From an uncultured Clostridia bacterium (GTDB taxonomy: Bacteria; Bacillota; Clostridia; TANB77; CAG-508): a DNA stretch of 42,434 nucleotides. The notes below the pieces were generated by a model. It was given only the letters and a program-made list of their open reading frames with translations. It searched no databases and was not told the DNA's origin. This document shows positions 1 to 9,880 of this stretch, one piece after another. Both the position numbers and the translations under genes were made by a program. Numbering within the stretch: the stretch's first letter is position 1; the number at the start of each line of letters is the position of its first letter. The stretch covers positions 1 to 42,434 of the forward strand of contig CALXKK010000015.1 in assembly GCA_944388935.1 (NCBI GenBank). Direction: 5' to 3'.

Positions 1-183
1 ATCGGTTTAAGCAATATATGGTACTCAAACAATATATTTTTCAATAAAGTGTGACATATGTTTGACTAACCCACAAATAAAATTAAGAAAATATTAAAAA
101 ATTATACAAATTCATAAAATTATATGATAGAATAGGCTTGCTAAAATATAGAGATGGGAGAGTGTATAATTTTGGAAAGTAGT
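1..183. other. Upstream region of pyrH, no gene seen
   Basis: A/T-rich sequence with no credible reading frame. A TTGACT hexamer lies at 62-67 but has no good -10 at 16-18 bases, and a TATGAT hexamer at 123-128 has no good -35, so I do not call a promoter. The gene that often precedes pyrH in Bacillota, tsf, is not visible in this stretch. Confidence 0.4.
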
Positions 184-882
184 ATGCCATATAAAAGAGT
201 GCTACTTAAGTTAAGTGGTGAAGTTCTTGCAGGAGAAAAGAAATTTGGAATTGATACTGAGGTTGTAGGAAGATTGTGTGATGCAATAAAGGAAACATCA
301 GAACTAGGAATACAAATAGCAATAGTTGTAGGTGGTGGAAATTTCTGGAGAGGCAGATATGGTCACGAAATGGAAAGAACAACAGCAGACTATATGGGAA
401 TGCTTGCAACAGCAATGAATGCATTATCACTTCAAGATGCTTTAGAAACAAGAGGAGTTTTCACAAGAGTTCAAACAGCTATAGAAATGCGTGAAATAGC
501 TGAGCCATATATTAAGAGAAAAGCATTAAAACATTTAGAAAAAGGAAGAATAGTAATATTTGCCTGCGGAACAGGAAATCCATATTTTACAACAGATACA
601 GCAGCAGCATTAAGGGCAGCTGAAATGGATGCAGATGTAATATTACTAGGAAAATCAATAGATGCAGTATATTCTGCAGATCCAGAGAAGGATGAAACAG
701 CTGTAAAATATGACAAAATTTCATATCTAGATATTTTAAATAAAGACTTAAAAGTAATGGACTCTACAGCAACATCATTATGTAGAGATAACCATATACC
801 ATTAGTAGTTTTTGGAATAGATGATCCAAGGAATATAATAAGAGCTGCTAAAGGAGAAAAAATAGGAACTGTAATAAAATAA
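184..882 (+). CDS. pyrH: UMP kinase (uridylate kinase)
   Basis: Phosphorylates UMP to UDP with ATP, the first committed kinase step toward UTP and CTP; a cytoplasmic hexamer of the amino-acid-kinase fold. The 232-residue product opens with the family signature [10 protein letters not shown] near residues 4-13. It has the glycine-rich [10 protein letters not shown] nucleotide loop and the [13 protein letters not shown] block of bacterial PyrH. An in-frame ATG at 154 would add ten residues ([10 protein letters not shown]) that the family lacks. The ATG at 184 has a GGAAAG motif five bases upstream and fits the usual N-terminus, so I prefer it. It is followed after 48 bases by frr, the usual pairing in Bacillota. 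Confidence 0.96.
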   Translation: MPYKRVLLKLSGEVLAGEKKFGIDTEVVGRLCDAIKETSELGIQIAIVVGGGNFWRGRYGHEMERTTADYMGMLATAMNALSLQDALETRGVFTRVQTAIEMREIAEPYIKRKALKHLEKGRIVIFACGTGNPYFTTDTAAALRAAEMDADVILLGKSIDAVYSADPEKDETAVKYDKISYLDILNKDLKVMDSTATSLCRDNHIPLVVFGIDDPRNIIRAAKGEKIGTVIK

Positions 883-885
883 AAA

Positions 886-912
886 GAACTTTTAAGGTCC
901 GTCCTAAAGTTC
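886..912 (+). other. Intercistronic hairpin between pyrH and frr
   Basis: GAACTTTTAAGG (886-897) can pair with CCTAAAGTTC (903-912), with a two-base bulge and a five-base loop. No T tract follows, so it looks like an RNA-processing or stability hairpin rather than a terminator. It contains the TTAAGG motif seen again at 11595 and 19346. Confidence 0.4.
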
Positions 913-930
913 ATAGAAGGAGAGATTAAA

Positions 931-1479
931 ATGGATTATAGTAAAATAGAAGAAAAGATGAGTAAAACAATAAGTGTATACAAAGAAAATTTAGCCGAAA
1001 TAAGAGCAGGAAGAGCAAATCCTGCAGTATTAAACAAGATAAAAATTGATTATTATGGTACACCAACACCAATTAATCAAATCGCAAGTGTATCAGTACC
1101 AGAAGCTAGATTAATTGTTATTCAACCATGGGATGCAAGTATTTTAAAAGAAGTAGAAAAAGCAATTTTAACTTCAGATTTAGGAATAAATCCAAATAAT
1201 GATGGTAAAGTTATAAGATTAAATTTCCCAGAATTAAACGAAGAAAGAAGAAAAGAATTAGTAAAAGATATTAGAAAAATGTGTGAAGATGCTAAAGTTG
1301 CAATACGTGCCGTAAGAAGAGATGGAATAGATGAGTTTAAAGCTATGCAAAAGAGTTCTGAGATAACAGAAGATGAATTAAAAATGGCAGAAGATAATAT
1401 TCAAAAAATAACTGATAAAAATATAAATGAAATAGATAAATTAACAGAAGCTAAAGAAAAGGATATAATGACAGTATAA
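931..1479 (+). CDS. frr: Ribosome recycling factor
   Basis: Splits post-termination ribosomes together with EF-G so that subunits can be reused. The 182-residue product is close to the usual 185. It shows the family pattern from end to end: RAGRANPAVLNKIKIDYYG near the N-terminus, then NQIASVSVPEARLIVIQPWD, and the RRDGIDEFKAMQK helix. The C-terminal helix is lysine- and glutamate-rich, matching the three-helix-bundle domain. A GAAGGAGAG ribosome-binding site lies at 916-924. It sits between pyrH and uppS, the canonical Bacillota order, and is probably transcribed with both. Confidence 0.97.
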   Translation: MDYSKIEEKMSKTISVYKENLAEIRAGRANPAVLNKIKIDYYGTPTPINQIASVSVPEARLIVIQPWDASILKEVEKAILTSDLGINPNNDGKVIRLNFPELNEERRKELVKDIRKMCEDAKVAIRAVRRDGIDEFKAMQKSSEITEDELKMAEDNIQKITDKNINEIDKLTEAKEKDIMTV

Positions 1480-1491
1480 AAGGAGATAAAA

Positions 1492-2205
1492 ATGGAGTTT
1501 GAAAAAGAAAATTTCCCAAATCATATTGCTATCATAATGGATGGAAATAGAAGATGGGCAAAACAAAGAGGTCTTCCAGCGAAATTAGGTCATAGAGAAG
1601 GAGCTAAAACATTAGAGAAGATTGTTAGGTATGCTAATAAAATTGGTCTTAAATATATTACTGTTTATGCTTTTTCTACCGAAAACTGGAAAAGAACTGA
1701 AGATGAAGTGAGTAGTTTAATGTTACTTCTTCAAAATTATTTGGATGATTACAGTAAAAGAGCTGATACAGAAAATATAAAGGTTAAAGTCCTAGGGGAT
1801 ATATCAGTTCTTCCAGAAAAAATGCAAAAAAGTATAGCTAAATGCGAAGAAAGAACAAAAGACAATACTGGTGTAACGTTTAATATTGCCTTAAATTATG
1901 GTGGAAGAAATGAAATTTTATCAGCAGTTAAAAATATAGCTAAAAAAGTAAAAAATGGTGAATTAGATATAGATGATATTACAGAAGAAACAATTTCAAA
2001 TAATTTATATACTAAAGGAGAACCAGATCCAGATTTAGTAATAAGAACAAGTGGTGAATTACGTACAAGCAATTTTTTACCATGGCAAATTGTATATTCA
2101 GAATTTCTATTTCTAGACAAATTGTGGCCAGATTTTACCGAAGAAGATATAGATAATGCAATCTTAGAATTTCAAAAGAGAAATAGAAAATTTGGAGGAA
2201 AATAA
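1492..2205 (+). CDS. uppS: Isoprenyl transferase (undecaprenyl diphosphate synthase)
   Basis: Cis-prenyltransferase that extends farnesyl diphosphate with isopentenyl diphosphate to C55 undecaprenyl diphosphate, the lipid carrier for peptidoglycan and wall polymers. The 237-residue product has HIAIIMDGNRRWAKQRG at residues 11-27, with the Mg-binding Asp at 17. It also has YAFSTENWKR in the middle and the C-terminal DLVIRTSGELRTSNFLPWQ substrate block. An AAAGGAG ribosome-binding site lies just upstream. Its stop overlaps the start of cdsA by one base (TAATG), indicating translational coupling between carrier-lipid and phospholipid synthesis. Confidence 0.97.
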   Translation: MEFEKENFPNHIAIIMDGNRRWAKQRGLPAKLGHREGAKTLEKIVRYANKIGLKYITVYAFSTENWKRTEDEVSSLMLLLQNYLDDYSKRADTENIKVKVLGDISVLPEKMQKSIAKCEERTKDNTGVTFNIALNYGGRNEILSAVKNIAKKVKNGELDIDDITEETISNNLYTKGEPDPDLVIRTSGELRTSNFLPWQIVYSEFLFLDKLWPDFTEEDIDNAILEFQKRNRKFGGK

Positions 2206-3014
2206 TGAATTTAAAAAGAGTACTCACAGGAGTAATAGGATTACCTATAGTAGCACTTGTACTAATATTTGGGAACCAAATACTACTAGACGTAGCATTT
2301 GCAATAATTGCAGGTATGAGTTTCCATGAATATTCACATGCGTTTAGAGTTAACAATAAAGCAAACCCACTAACATGGATGGGTTATTTATCGTGTTTAA
2401 TTATAGCTTTAATGCATGTTATTTCACATGAGTATTTAATTTTTATAATAGGAGCCATAGTTCCAATTGCTGTTCTATTATGTTTTGCACAGATTCTTAT
2501 AACAAAGATGAAAGTTACAATAATAGATGTATCGGTTACATTATTTGGAATATGCTATATTGTAATATTTTTAATGTTTATACCAATAATTAGAGCAGCA
2601 GAAAATGGAGTATTTTTAATATGGTATGTAATATTTGCATCATGGGGAACAGATATTTTTGCATACACATTTGGAAGATTATTTGGAAAACATAAATTTA
2701 GTAAAATAAGTCCAAATAAAACAATAGAAGGTTGTGTTGGCGGAACAGTAGGGGCAATCGTACTTATATTATTATATACAGTATTGCTTAATAATTTTGC
2801 TGGATTAAATATAAATTATATTGCAATAACTATTATTGGCTTGATATTAAGTTTATTAAGTCAAATGGGAGATTTCGCAGCATCATCAATAAAAAGATTT
2901 GCAGAAATAAAAGATTTTAGTCATTTAATACCTGGACATGGAGGTATGCTAGATAGAATAGATAGTATAATATTTATAGCACCATTTGCATATTTTTTAT
3001 TAGTACTAATTTAA
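2205..3014 (+). CDS. cdsA: Phosphatidate cytidylyltransferase
   Basis: Makes CDP-diacylglycerol from phosphatidic acid and CTP at the membrane, feeding phosphatidylglycerol, cardiolipin and phosphatidylethanolamine synthesis. The 269-residue protein is mostly hydrophobic, with about seven or eight membrane segments. The C-terminal signature of the family is intact: SSIKRFAEIKDF followed by LIPGHGGMLDRIDS, with the conserved Asp residues in the GHGG-x-x-DR-x-D block. The start codon overlaps the uppS stop, and rseP follows after 16 bases. Confidence 0.96.
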   Translation: MNLKRVLTGVIGLPIVALVLIFGNQILLDVAFAIIAGMSFHEYSHAFRVNNKANPLTWMGYLSCLIIALMHVISHEYLIFIIGAIVPIAVLLCFAQILITKMKVTIIDVSVTLFGICYIVIFLMFIPIIRAAENGVFLIWYVIFASWGTDIFAYTFGRLFGKHKFSKISPNKTIEGCVGGTVGAIVLILLYTVLLNNFAGLNINYIAITIIGLILSLLSQMGDFAASSIKRFAEIKDFSHLIPGHGGMLDRIDSIIFIAPFAYFLLVLI

Positions 3015-3030
3015 AACAGGAGGTTTTTAC

Positions 3031-4299
3031 TTGATTAGTTTTTTAATAAATGCTATAAAAATAATATTTTTATTAGGATTTTTAATCTTAATTCATGAAT
3101 CAGGACATTTTTTTATAGCAAAATTATTTAAAGTAAAAGTGCATGAATTTGCTATAGGATTTGGACCTAAAATTCTAACAAAACAGGGCAAAGAAACAAA
3201 ATATGAATTAAGATTAATTCCATTAGGAGGCTTTGTAAGGTTAGAAGGAGAAGATACAAAATCTGATGATGAAAGAGCTTTTAACAATGCTAGTATACCA
3301 AAAAGAATGGCTATTGTTGCAGCTGGTGCAACAGTAAATATTGTTTTTGGTATATTAGTATATTTTATAATTATGGCTTCAGTTGGAAACAATGTATCAA
3401 CAGTTGTAGATTCAACAATGGATGATTTTGCAGCTAGGCAAGCAGGAATATTATCTGGAGATAAAATAGAAGAAATTAATGGAAAGAAAATAAAAACCAA
3501 AACAGATATAGATAATATTTTGCAAGAATCAAATGGTGATGAACTAACAATACAAATAGAAAGAAATGGCGAAGAAAAAGAAATAACATTAAAACCGACT
3601 AGAAAAGATTCTAAAAGTACGGGAATATATGTTGCAAGTTCTGGAAGTGGTGAAAAAGCAACCCAAGTTGTACAAATAGATTCTGGCAGTTCTGCAGAAA
3701 GAGCAGGAATAAAAACTAATGATGTAATATCAAAATTTAATGGTGAAGATGTAATTGGCAGTGCAGATAAATTGATAGAGGCAATACAAAATTGTAATAG
3801 TGAAACAGCAGAAGTAGAAGTAATAAGAAATGGAGAAACGATTAGTCTTACATTAGGATTAGATTTAGTACCAACTTATTATTTAGGAATAAATTTTAAA
3901 ATGGCTGAAAATAATTTCACAAATAATACTTATTATGCTTTCTATAAAACAGGAGATTTTTTAGGTTCTATATTTGAAAATTTAAAAATGTTATTTACTG
4001 GCAAAGTGGGAATAGACCAAATGATGGGACCTGTTGGAATTTCAAGTGTTGTTTCACAGACTACTGGATTTGTAGATTTTATATACATGCTTGCTATAAT
4101 ATCTATTTCATTAGGAATAACAAATTTGTTACCAATACCGGCATTAGATGGAGGAAAATTATTAATCTTATTAATAGAAGCAATAAGAAGAAAACCAATG
4201 AAAGAAGAACTAGAAATTGGAATACAAATGGTAGGATTTATAATTTTAATATCTTTATCAATATTTATATCATATAAAGATATTTTAAGAATTTTTTAA
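3031..4299 (+). CDS. rseP: RIP metalloprotease RseP, site-2 protease family
   Basis: Intramembrane zinc protease that cleaves anti-sigma factors and leftover signal peptides within the bilayer. The 422-residue protein has HExxH in the first membrane segment (His22, Glu23, His26). The third zinc-ligand motif near the C-terminus is LLPIPALDGG, with Asp at about residue 373. Between them lie one or two PDZ domains (about residues 120-280), with the segment DSGSSAERAGIKTNDVI typical of the peptide-binding groove. Translation starts at TTG 3031 behind an AGGAGG site; no ATG fits. In many Bacillota dxr lies between cdsA and rseP; here it is absent. Confidence 0.94.
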   Translation: MISFLINAIKIIFLLGFLILIHESGHFFIAKLFKVKVHEFAIGFGPKILTKQGKETKYELRLIPLGGFVRLEGEDTKSDDERAFNNASIPKRMAIVAAGATVNIVFGILVYFIIMASVGNNVSTVVDSTMDDFAARQAGILSGDKIEEINGKKIKTKTDIDNILQESNGDELTIQIERNGEEKEITLKPTRKDSKSTGIYVASSGSGEKATQVVQIDSGSSAERAGIKTNDVISKFNGEDVIGSADKLIEAIQNCNSETAEVEVIRNGETISLTLGLDLVPTYYLGINFKMAENNFTNNTYYAFYKTGDFLGSIFENLKMLFTGKVGIDQMMGPVGISSVVSQTTGFVDFIYMLAIISISLGITNLLPIPALDGGKLLILLIEAIRRKPMKEELEIGIQMVGFIILISLSIFISYKDILRIF

Positions 4300-4314
4300 A
4301 AAGAGGTATAAAAA

Positions 4315-4803
4315 ATGGATAAAAATGAAAAAGCAAATTTAATACTAAAACCAAAATATAAAGTATTATTTAATTTTTTATATAGTCATATTACAACTTT
4401 AATAATTATAATATTAATTTTATCAGTATTAATTTCAGAAAATCAATTAGTAGGATATGGGGTTGCAATATTAGTTGTGTATTTAATATATTTAGTTATA
4501 AATGCTATTTATAATCAAAAGAAATATAGAAATAGCGTTTATAAATTTTACACAGACAGATTAGAGTACAATAATAAAATAAAGAATGACGATTTAGAGG
4601 TAGTAAAATATACAGACATAATTCAAATAAAATATGGTCAAACTTTTTTACAAACTGTATTTAAAATTGGAACGATAATGATATATACAAATAATAAAAA
4701 AATATCAAAGAAATTAATTATAATTCATGATGTAAAAGATGTAAAATTAATTTATGAAAAAATATTAAAAATAATGGGTCAAAAAACAACAGACAATAAA
4801 TAG
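4315..4803 (+). CDS. Small membrane protein with a bacterial PH-like C-terminal domain
   Basis: Uncharacterised 162-residue protein. Two adjacent hydrophobic segments at about residues 17-62 form a helical hairpin. The remaining cytoplasmic part resembles the bacterial PH (YdbS/YdbT type) fold: a strand YKFYTDRLEYNN, then VVKYTDIIQIKY, then GTIMIYTNNKK, and a final helix DVKDVKLIYEKI. The domain call is by pattern only. It lies 15 bases after rseP and 11 before polC, so it is presumably cotranscribed. Function is unknown; membrane anchoring of the PH-like domain is the only inference I would make. Confidence 0.7.
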   Translation: MDKNEKANLILKPKYKVLFNFLYSHITTLIIIILILSVLISENQLVGYGVAILVVYLIYLVINAIYNQKKYRNSVYKFYTDRLEYNNKIKNDDLEVVKYTDIIQIKYGQTFLQTVFKIGTIMIYTNNKKISKKLIIIHDVKDVKLIYEKILKIMGQKTTDNK

Positions 4804-4814
4804 GAGATGCTAAA

Positions 4815-7800
4815 TTGGAAAACTTAAAAAAGATAAAAGAAATATTTAGTGACTATAAAAATAATACACAAATACAAGAATGCTATATAAGCAAAATAGG
4901 AATACACAAAAAGACAAGTAAATTAACCATAATTTTAAAGACTGACAAATTTGTTCAAATTAAAGATATGTGGGATTTTGAAAAATATCTTATGGAAAGA
5001 TTCCAAATAAAAGATATAGAAATGATATTTAATTATGAAGAGAATACAAAGATTCCAGAAGTAAAGGATGAATGGAAAAATATCATTTGTTATATGGCTC
5101 ATAAACATCCATTAATGAAACCTATTTTGCTTATGAAAAGTACTATAGATGTACAAGACAATAATATAAATGTAAAAATGCATATAAAAGGTGCTGACTT
5201 TTTAAGAAGTAGAAAAACCGACAAACAAGTAGAAATAACAATAAAGAATTTATTAGGCAAAGAATATAAGGTTAATTTGGAAGAACAGATAAGTAAAGAA
5301 GATTTAGCAAGATTAGAAGAGAACAATAGGCTATTAGAGGAAAAACTAATAAAAAGTAGAATAGAAGAGATGAAAAAGATTGAGGCAGAAAAAGCATTGG
5401 CTCAAGAAATGCCACCAGTACCAATGCCTACAGATGCAGATATACCAATCGAAGAATTAGGAGAAATACCTCAAGCTGTAGAAAATAATAATATCGAATA
5501 TATTATAGGTAAGCCATCAAAAGCAAAGGAAAATCGTGTAAAAATAAAAGATATAAGTGCAAATTCTGGAAAAGTTACAATAGAAGGAAGAATTGCGGAG
5601 TTAGATTCAAGAGATACTAAATCTGGCAAAAAAATGATTATTATGGACATTTATGATGGCAGTGGAATTATGACTTGTAAATCTTTCTCAAGCATGGAAG
5701 AAGCACCGGATATATTGGAAAAACTAGAAAAAGCTAAAGCAATTAAGATAATTGGAAAAGCTGGATTGGATACTTATGCTGGAGATGTTACAATAATTGC
5801 AAATTCAATTATAGAAACGGATGCAGATGTACCAGAATTGCCAGAAGAGGATAATAGTTCTCCATTAATACTTGGAAATTCTATGACTATAAATGAACCA
5901 CTTGTAAAAATACAGAATTTAGGTGTGGATGATAAGAAAGTTTCACTAGAAGGTGAAGTAATAAATTCAGAAGATAGAGAATTAAAATCTGGAAGAGTAT
6001 TATTTAGCTTTGATTTATACGATGGAACGAGTACTCTAACCTGTAAAGCCTTTTTGGATAAGAAAAATGCTAAAAAAGTTATGGGAAGAGTAAAAAGTGC
6101 TAAAGCTATAAAAATAGCTGGAACAGCTCAGATGGATTCTTTCTCACACGAACTTACAGTAATGGCATACACAATTTTGGAAATAGAACCACCTAAAAAA
6201 GAAGAGAGAATGGATAACGCAGAAGTTAAGAGAGTAGAACTTCATATGCATACAAAGATGAGCCAAATGGATGGAATAACATCTGCAACAGATTTAATTA
6301 AAAGAGCTATGAAGTGGGGAATGAAATCTATAGCTATAACAGACCATGGTGTGGTACAAGCATTCCCAGAAGCACATAAATTATTAGGATTTGATAATCA
6401 TGATATAAAAATAATTTATGGAGTAGAAGCTTATTTAGCACCGGACAAAGTATCGCCAGTTTCTTTTTCTAAAGGACAAAGCATAGATACAACTTATTGT
6501 GTTCTAGACTTAGAAACCACAGGATTTTCTTTTAGAACAGAAAAGATTACAGAAGTCGGAATAATGAAAGTAAAAAATGGAGAAGTAATAGATGAATTTT
6601 CTTGTTTTGTAAATCCAGAGAAGCCAATACCACAAAGAGTTGTAGAAGTTACAAATATAACGGATGATATGGTAAAAGATGCAGAAACTATAGATAAAGT
6701 AATGCCTAAAGTTATAGATTTTGTTGGTGATTCTGTTTTAGTTGCACATAATGCAGACTTTGATATAGGATTTTTAAAATATAATGCAAATCAATTAGGT
6801 TTAACTTTAGATAATACATATTTAGATACTTTAAGACTAGCAAAAGATTTATTCCCAGATTTTAAGAAATACAAATTGGGAAAAATCGCTGAGAACTTAG
6901 GAATAAAAGTAGAGGTAGCACACAGAGCTTTAGATGATGTTGATACAACAGTAAAAGTATTAAATGTAATGCTTAAAATGCTAAAAGAAAAAGGCGTAGA
7001 AACACTAGATGATATAACTAAAAAAATTGCTGGAGAGGCAGATTATAAAAAATTACCTACATATCACGCAATAATATTAGCAACAAATTATGTTGGACTT
7101 AAAAATTTATATAAATTAATATCAATTTCTCATTTGGATTATTTTTATAAAAAGCCAAGAATATTAAAGTCAATTTATAAAAAATATTCTGAAGGTTTAA
7201 TATTAGGAAGTGCTTGTGAAGCTGGAGAATTATATCAAGCAATAGAAATGGGAAAGACGGACGAAGAAATAGAAGATATTGCAAAAGACTATGATTACTT
7301 AGAGATTCAACCTTTAGGAAATAACGAGTTCTTAATAAGAAACGGAACTGTACCAGATGAAGAAGGACTAAAAAATATAAATAGAAAAATTGTAGAGATT
7401 GGTGAAAAACTAAATAAATTAGTTGTTGCAACTTGTGATGTACATTTTATGGATCCTCAAGATGAGATATATAGGAGAATGTTGCAAGCAGGTCAGGGAT
7501 ATGACGATGCAGATGAGCAAGCTCCACTATATTTAAGAACTACAGAAGAGATGCTTAAAGAATTCGAATATTTAGGAGAAGAAAAAGCATATGAGGTAGT
7601 TGTAACTAATACAAATAAGATTTCTGATATGTGTGATTGGATTAGTCCAATTTCACCAGAAAAATGTCCGCCACATATACCAGGTTGTGAAGAAACAATA
7701 AAAGAAATTGCATATTCAAAGGCACACGAATTATATGGAGATCCACTTCCTGCAATAGTAGAGGATAGGCTTGATAAAGAGTTAACTTCAATTATAAAAA

Positions 7801-9554
7801 ATGGTTTCTCCGTTATGTATATAATTGCACAAAAACTAGTTTGGAAATCAAATGAAGATGGATATATAGTTGGTTCTAGAGGTTCTGTTGGTTCTTCATT
7901 TGTAGCTAATATGACTGGTATAACAGAGGTTAATTCACTTCCACCACATTATAGATGTCCAAATTGCAAATATTCAGACTTCACGGATTATGGATATGAA
8001 AATGGATTTGACTTACCAGATAAAGATTGTCCAAAATGTGGTACTAAAATGGTAAAAGATGGTATGGATATTCCATTTGAGACATTCCTTGGATTTAATG
8101 GAGACAAGGAACCTGATATCGACTTAAACTTCTCTGGAGAATATCAGGCAAAAGCTCACAAATATACAGAAGTTATATTTGGAAAAGGTACTACATTTAA
8201 AGCCGGAACAGTTGGTACAGTAGCAGATAAAACAGCATTTGGATATGTAAAAAAATATTATGAAGAAAGAAACATACCTGTTGCAAATGCAGAAGTTGCA
8301 AGAATTGCACAAGGTTGTACAGGCATAAAAAGAACTACAGGACAACACCCAGGAGGAATTATAGTTGTTCCAAAAGGTAGAGAAATATACGAATTTACAC
8401 CGGTACAACATCCGGCAGATGACCCAAGTTCTGATATTATAACAACACATTTTGATTATCACTCAATTGACCAAAACCTACTAAAATTGGATATACTAGG
8501 TCACGATGATCCTACAATGATAAGAATGTTATATGATATTACAGGAATAGACCCAACAAAAGTACCTTTGGATGATAAAGAGACAATGTCAATCTTTAGT
8601 TCTACAAAAGCTTTGGGAGTAACTCCAGAGCAAATACATTCAGAAGTTGGAAGTTATGGAATTCCTGAGTTTGGAACAAAATTTGTTAGAGGAATGTTAG
8701 TAGATACAAAACCAAAAAGATTTGACGAATTAATTCGTATATCTGGTTTGTCACATGGTACAGATGTATGGCTTGGAAATGCTCAAAGTTTAATTGATGA
8801 AGGAACAGTTACATTGTCAGAAGCAATTTGTTGTCGTGATGATATAATGATTTATTTAATAAAGAAAGGTTTACCACCAAATGATTCATTTAAAATAATG
8901 GAGGCAGTTCGTAAAGGAAAAGTTGCAAAAGGAAAAGAACCAAAATGGGAACAATACAAAGAAGAAATGAAAGAACACGATGTACCGGATTGGTATATAA
9001 AATCTTGTGAAAAAATAAAATACATGTTCCCAAAAGCCCATGCAGCAGCATATGTAACAAATGCTTTTAGAATAGCATGGTTTAAGGTACACGAGCCAAA
9101 AGCATATTATACAGCATATTATACAATCAGAGCAGATGAATTTGACAGTGACATAATGTGCCACGGAAAAGAAAAAGTATTAAACAAAATGAAAGAAATA
9201 GATTTAGCTGGAAACAATGCAACAACAAAGGAAAAAAATATGTATGCAATACTAGAATTAGTATTAGAAATGTATGAAAGAGGCATAAACTTCTTACCAA
9301 TAGATTTATACAAATCACATTCAACAAAATTTATAGCAGAAGAAGATGGAATAAGACCACCATTAAATAGTATTCCAGGTCTAGGAACAGTTGCAGCAGA
9401 AAGTATAGTTAAAGCAAGGGAAGAAGAACCATTTATGTGTATAGATGACATAAGAATGAGAGCAAAAGCAGGAAGCTCAGTAATAGAATTATTAAGAAAT
9501 GCAGGTTGCTTAAAAGGAATGACAGAAAGCAATCAAATGAGCTTGTTTGCATAA
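4815..9554 (+). CDS. polC: DNA polymerase III alpha subunit, PolC type, with two OB folds
   Basis: Replicative polymerase of low-G+C Gram-positives, combining synthesis and proofreading. At 1579 residues it is longer than the roughly 1440 usual for Bacillus. Order: N-terminal domain (about 1-200); OB fold 1 (about 242-335); OB fold 2 (about 364-460); PHP domain beginning at HMHTKMSQMDG (His477); DEDDh exonuclease with VLDLETTG (Asp565, Glu567), VAHNADFD and HRALDDVD; PHP remainder; a four-Cys zinc site (1048, 1051, 1072, 1075); palm PDIDLNF (Asp1101, Asp1103); helix-hairpin-helix; and a C-terminal QMSLF clamp-binding motif. Starts at TTG behind GGAG. The second OB fold accounts for most of the extra length. 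Confidence 0.97.
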   Translation: MENLKKIKEIFSDYKNNTQIQECYISKIGIHKKTSKLTIILKTDKFVQIKDMWDFEKYLMERFQIKDIEMIFNYEENTKIPEVKDEWKNIICYMAHKHPLMKPILLMKSTIDVQDNNINVKMHIKGADFLRSRKTDKQVEITIKNLLGKEYKVNLEEQISKEDLARLEENNRLLEEKLIKSRIEEMKKIEAEKALAQEMPPVPMPTDADIPIEELGEIPQAVENNNIEYIIGKPSKAKENRVKIKDISANSGKVTIEGRIAELDSRDTKSGKKMIIMDIYDGSGIMTCKSFSSMEEAPDILEKLEKAKAIKIIGKAGLDTYAGDVTIIANSIIETDADVPELPEEDNSSPLILGNSMTINEPLVKIQNLGVDDKKVSLEGEVINSEDRELKSGRVLFSFDLYDGTSTLTCKAFLDKKNAKKVMGRVKSAKAIKIAGTAQMDSFSHELTVMAYTILEIEPPKKEERMDNAEVKRVELHMHTKMSQMDGITSATDLIKRAMKWGMKSIAITDHGVVQAFPEAHKLLGFDNHDIKIIYGVEAYLAPDKVSPVSFSKGQSIDTTYCVLDLETTGFSFRTEKITEVGIMKVKNGEVIDEFSCFVNPEKPIPQRVVEVTNITDDMVKDAETIDKVMPKVIDFVGDSVLVAHNADFDIGFLKYNANQLGLTLDNTYLDTLRLAKDLFPDFKKYKLGKIAENLGIKVEVAHRALDDVDTTVKVLNVMLKMLKEKGVETLDDITKKIAGEADYKKLPTYHAIILATNYVGLKNLYKLISISHLDYFYKKPRILKSIYKKYSEGLILGSACEAGELYQAIEMGKTDEEIEDIAKDYDYLEIQPLGNNEFLIRNGTVPDEEGLKNINRKIVEIGEKLNKLVVATCDVHFMDPQDEIYRRMLQAGQGYDDADEQAPLYLRTTEEMLKEFEYLGEEKAYEVVVTNTNKISDMCDWISPISPEKCPPHIPGCEETIKEIAYSKAHELYGDPLPAIVEDRLDKELTSIIKNGFSVMYIIAQKLVWKSNEDGYIVGSRGSVGSSFVANMTGITEVNSLPPHYRCPNCKYSDFTDYGYENGFDLPDKDCPKCGTKMVKDGMDIPFETFLGFNGDKEPDIDLNFSGEYQAKAHKYTEVIFGKGTTFKAGTVGTVADKTAFGYVKKYYEERNIPVANAEVARIAQGCTGIKRTTGQHPGGIIVVPKGREIYEFTPVQHPADDPSSDIITTHFDYHSIDQNLLKLDILGHDDPTMIRMLYDITGIDPTKVPLDDKETMSIFSSTKALGVTPEQIHSEVGSYGIPEFGTKFVRGMLVDTKPKRFDELIRISGLSHGTDVWLGNAQSLIDEGTVTLSEAICCRDDIMIYLIKKGLPPNDSFKIMEAVRKGKVAKGKEPKWEQYKEEMKEHDVPDWYIKSCEKIKYMFPKAHAAAYVTNAFRIAWFKVHEPKAYYTAYYTIRADEFDSDIMCHGKEKVLNKMKEIDLAGNNATTKEKNMYAILELVLEMYERGINFLPIDLYKSHSTKFIAEEDGIRPPLNSIPGLGTVAAESIVKAREEEPFMCIDDIRMRAKAGSSVIELLRNAGCLKGMTESNQMSLFA

Positions 9555-9568
9555 AAGAAAGGAATAAA

Positions 9569-9874
9569 ATGTTAGATTATAAATTATTATTAGAAGCAAT
9601 ATTTACACCCAAAAACATTATAATATATTTAGTAGTAATAAATTTAATGGCCTTTTGTGCCATGTGGTGGGATAAAAGAAGAGCGCAAAAAGGTGAATGG
9701 AGAATTAGCGAGGCAGGTTTATTTACATTAGTTTTGCTTGGTGGTGGAATTGGCGGAATAGCTGGAATGTATACTTTTAGACATAAAACTAAAAAACTTA
9801 AATTCACCATCGGTTTCCCAACGATTTTAATAACAGAAATTGTTTTGGCAATATATTTTCTATTTATAAAATAA
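9569..9874 (+). CDS. DUF1294 family membrane protein
   Basis: A 101-residue protein with the DUF1294 signature: a first membrane segment, then WWDKRRAQKGEWRISE, a glycine-rich second segment LLGGGIGGIAGMYTFRHKTK, and a third hydrophobic segment at the C-terminus. The family has no established function. The open frame continues upstream into polC in another phase, but the ATG at 9569 has an AAAGGA site eight bases away and yields the family's normal N-terminus. It is 14 bases downstream of polC and probably the last gene of that transcript. Confidence 0.88.
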   Translation: MLDYKLLLEAIFTPKNIIIYLVVINLMAFCAMWWDKRRAQKGEWRISEAGLFTLVLLGGGIGGIAGMYTFRHKTKKLKFTIGFPTILITEIVLAIYFLFIK

Positions 9875-9880
9875 TAATTC

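Noticed and set aside
8124..8462. Long minus-strand open frame inside polC
   Set aside because: Antisense shadow of a strongly supported polC region; the Cys/Phe/Tyr-rich peptide is typical of reverse reading of A-rich codons.
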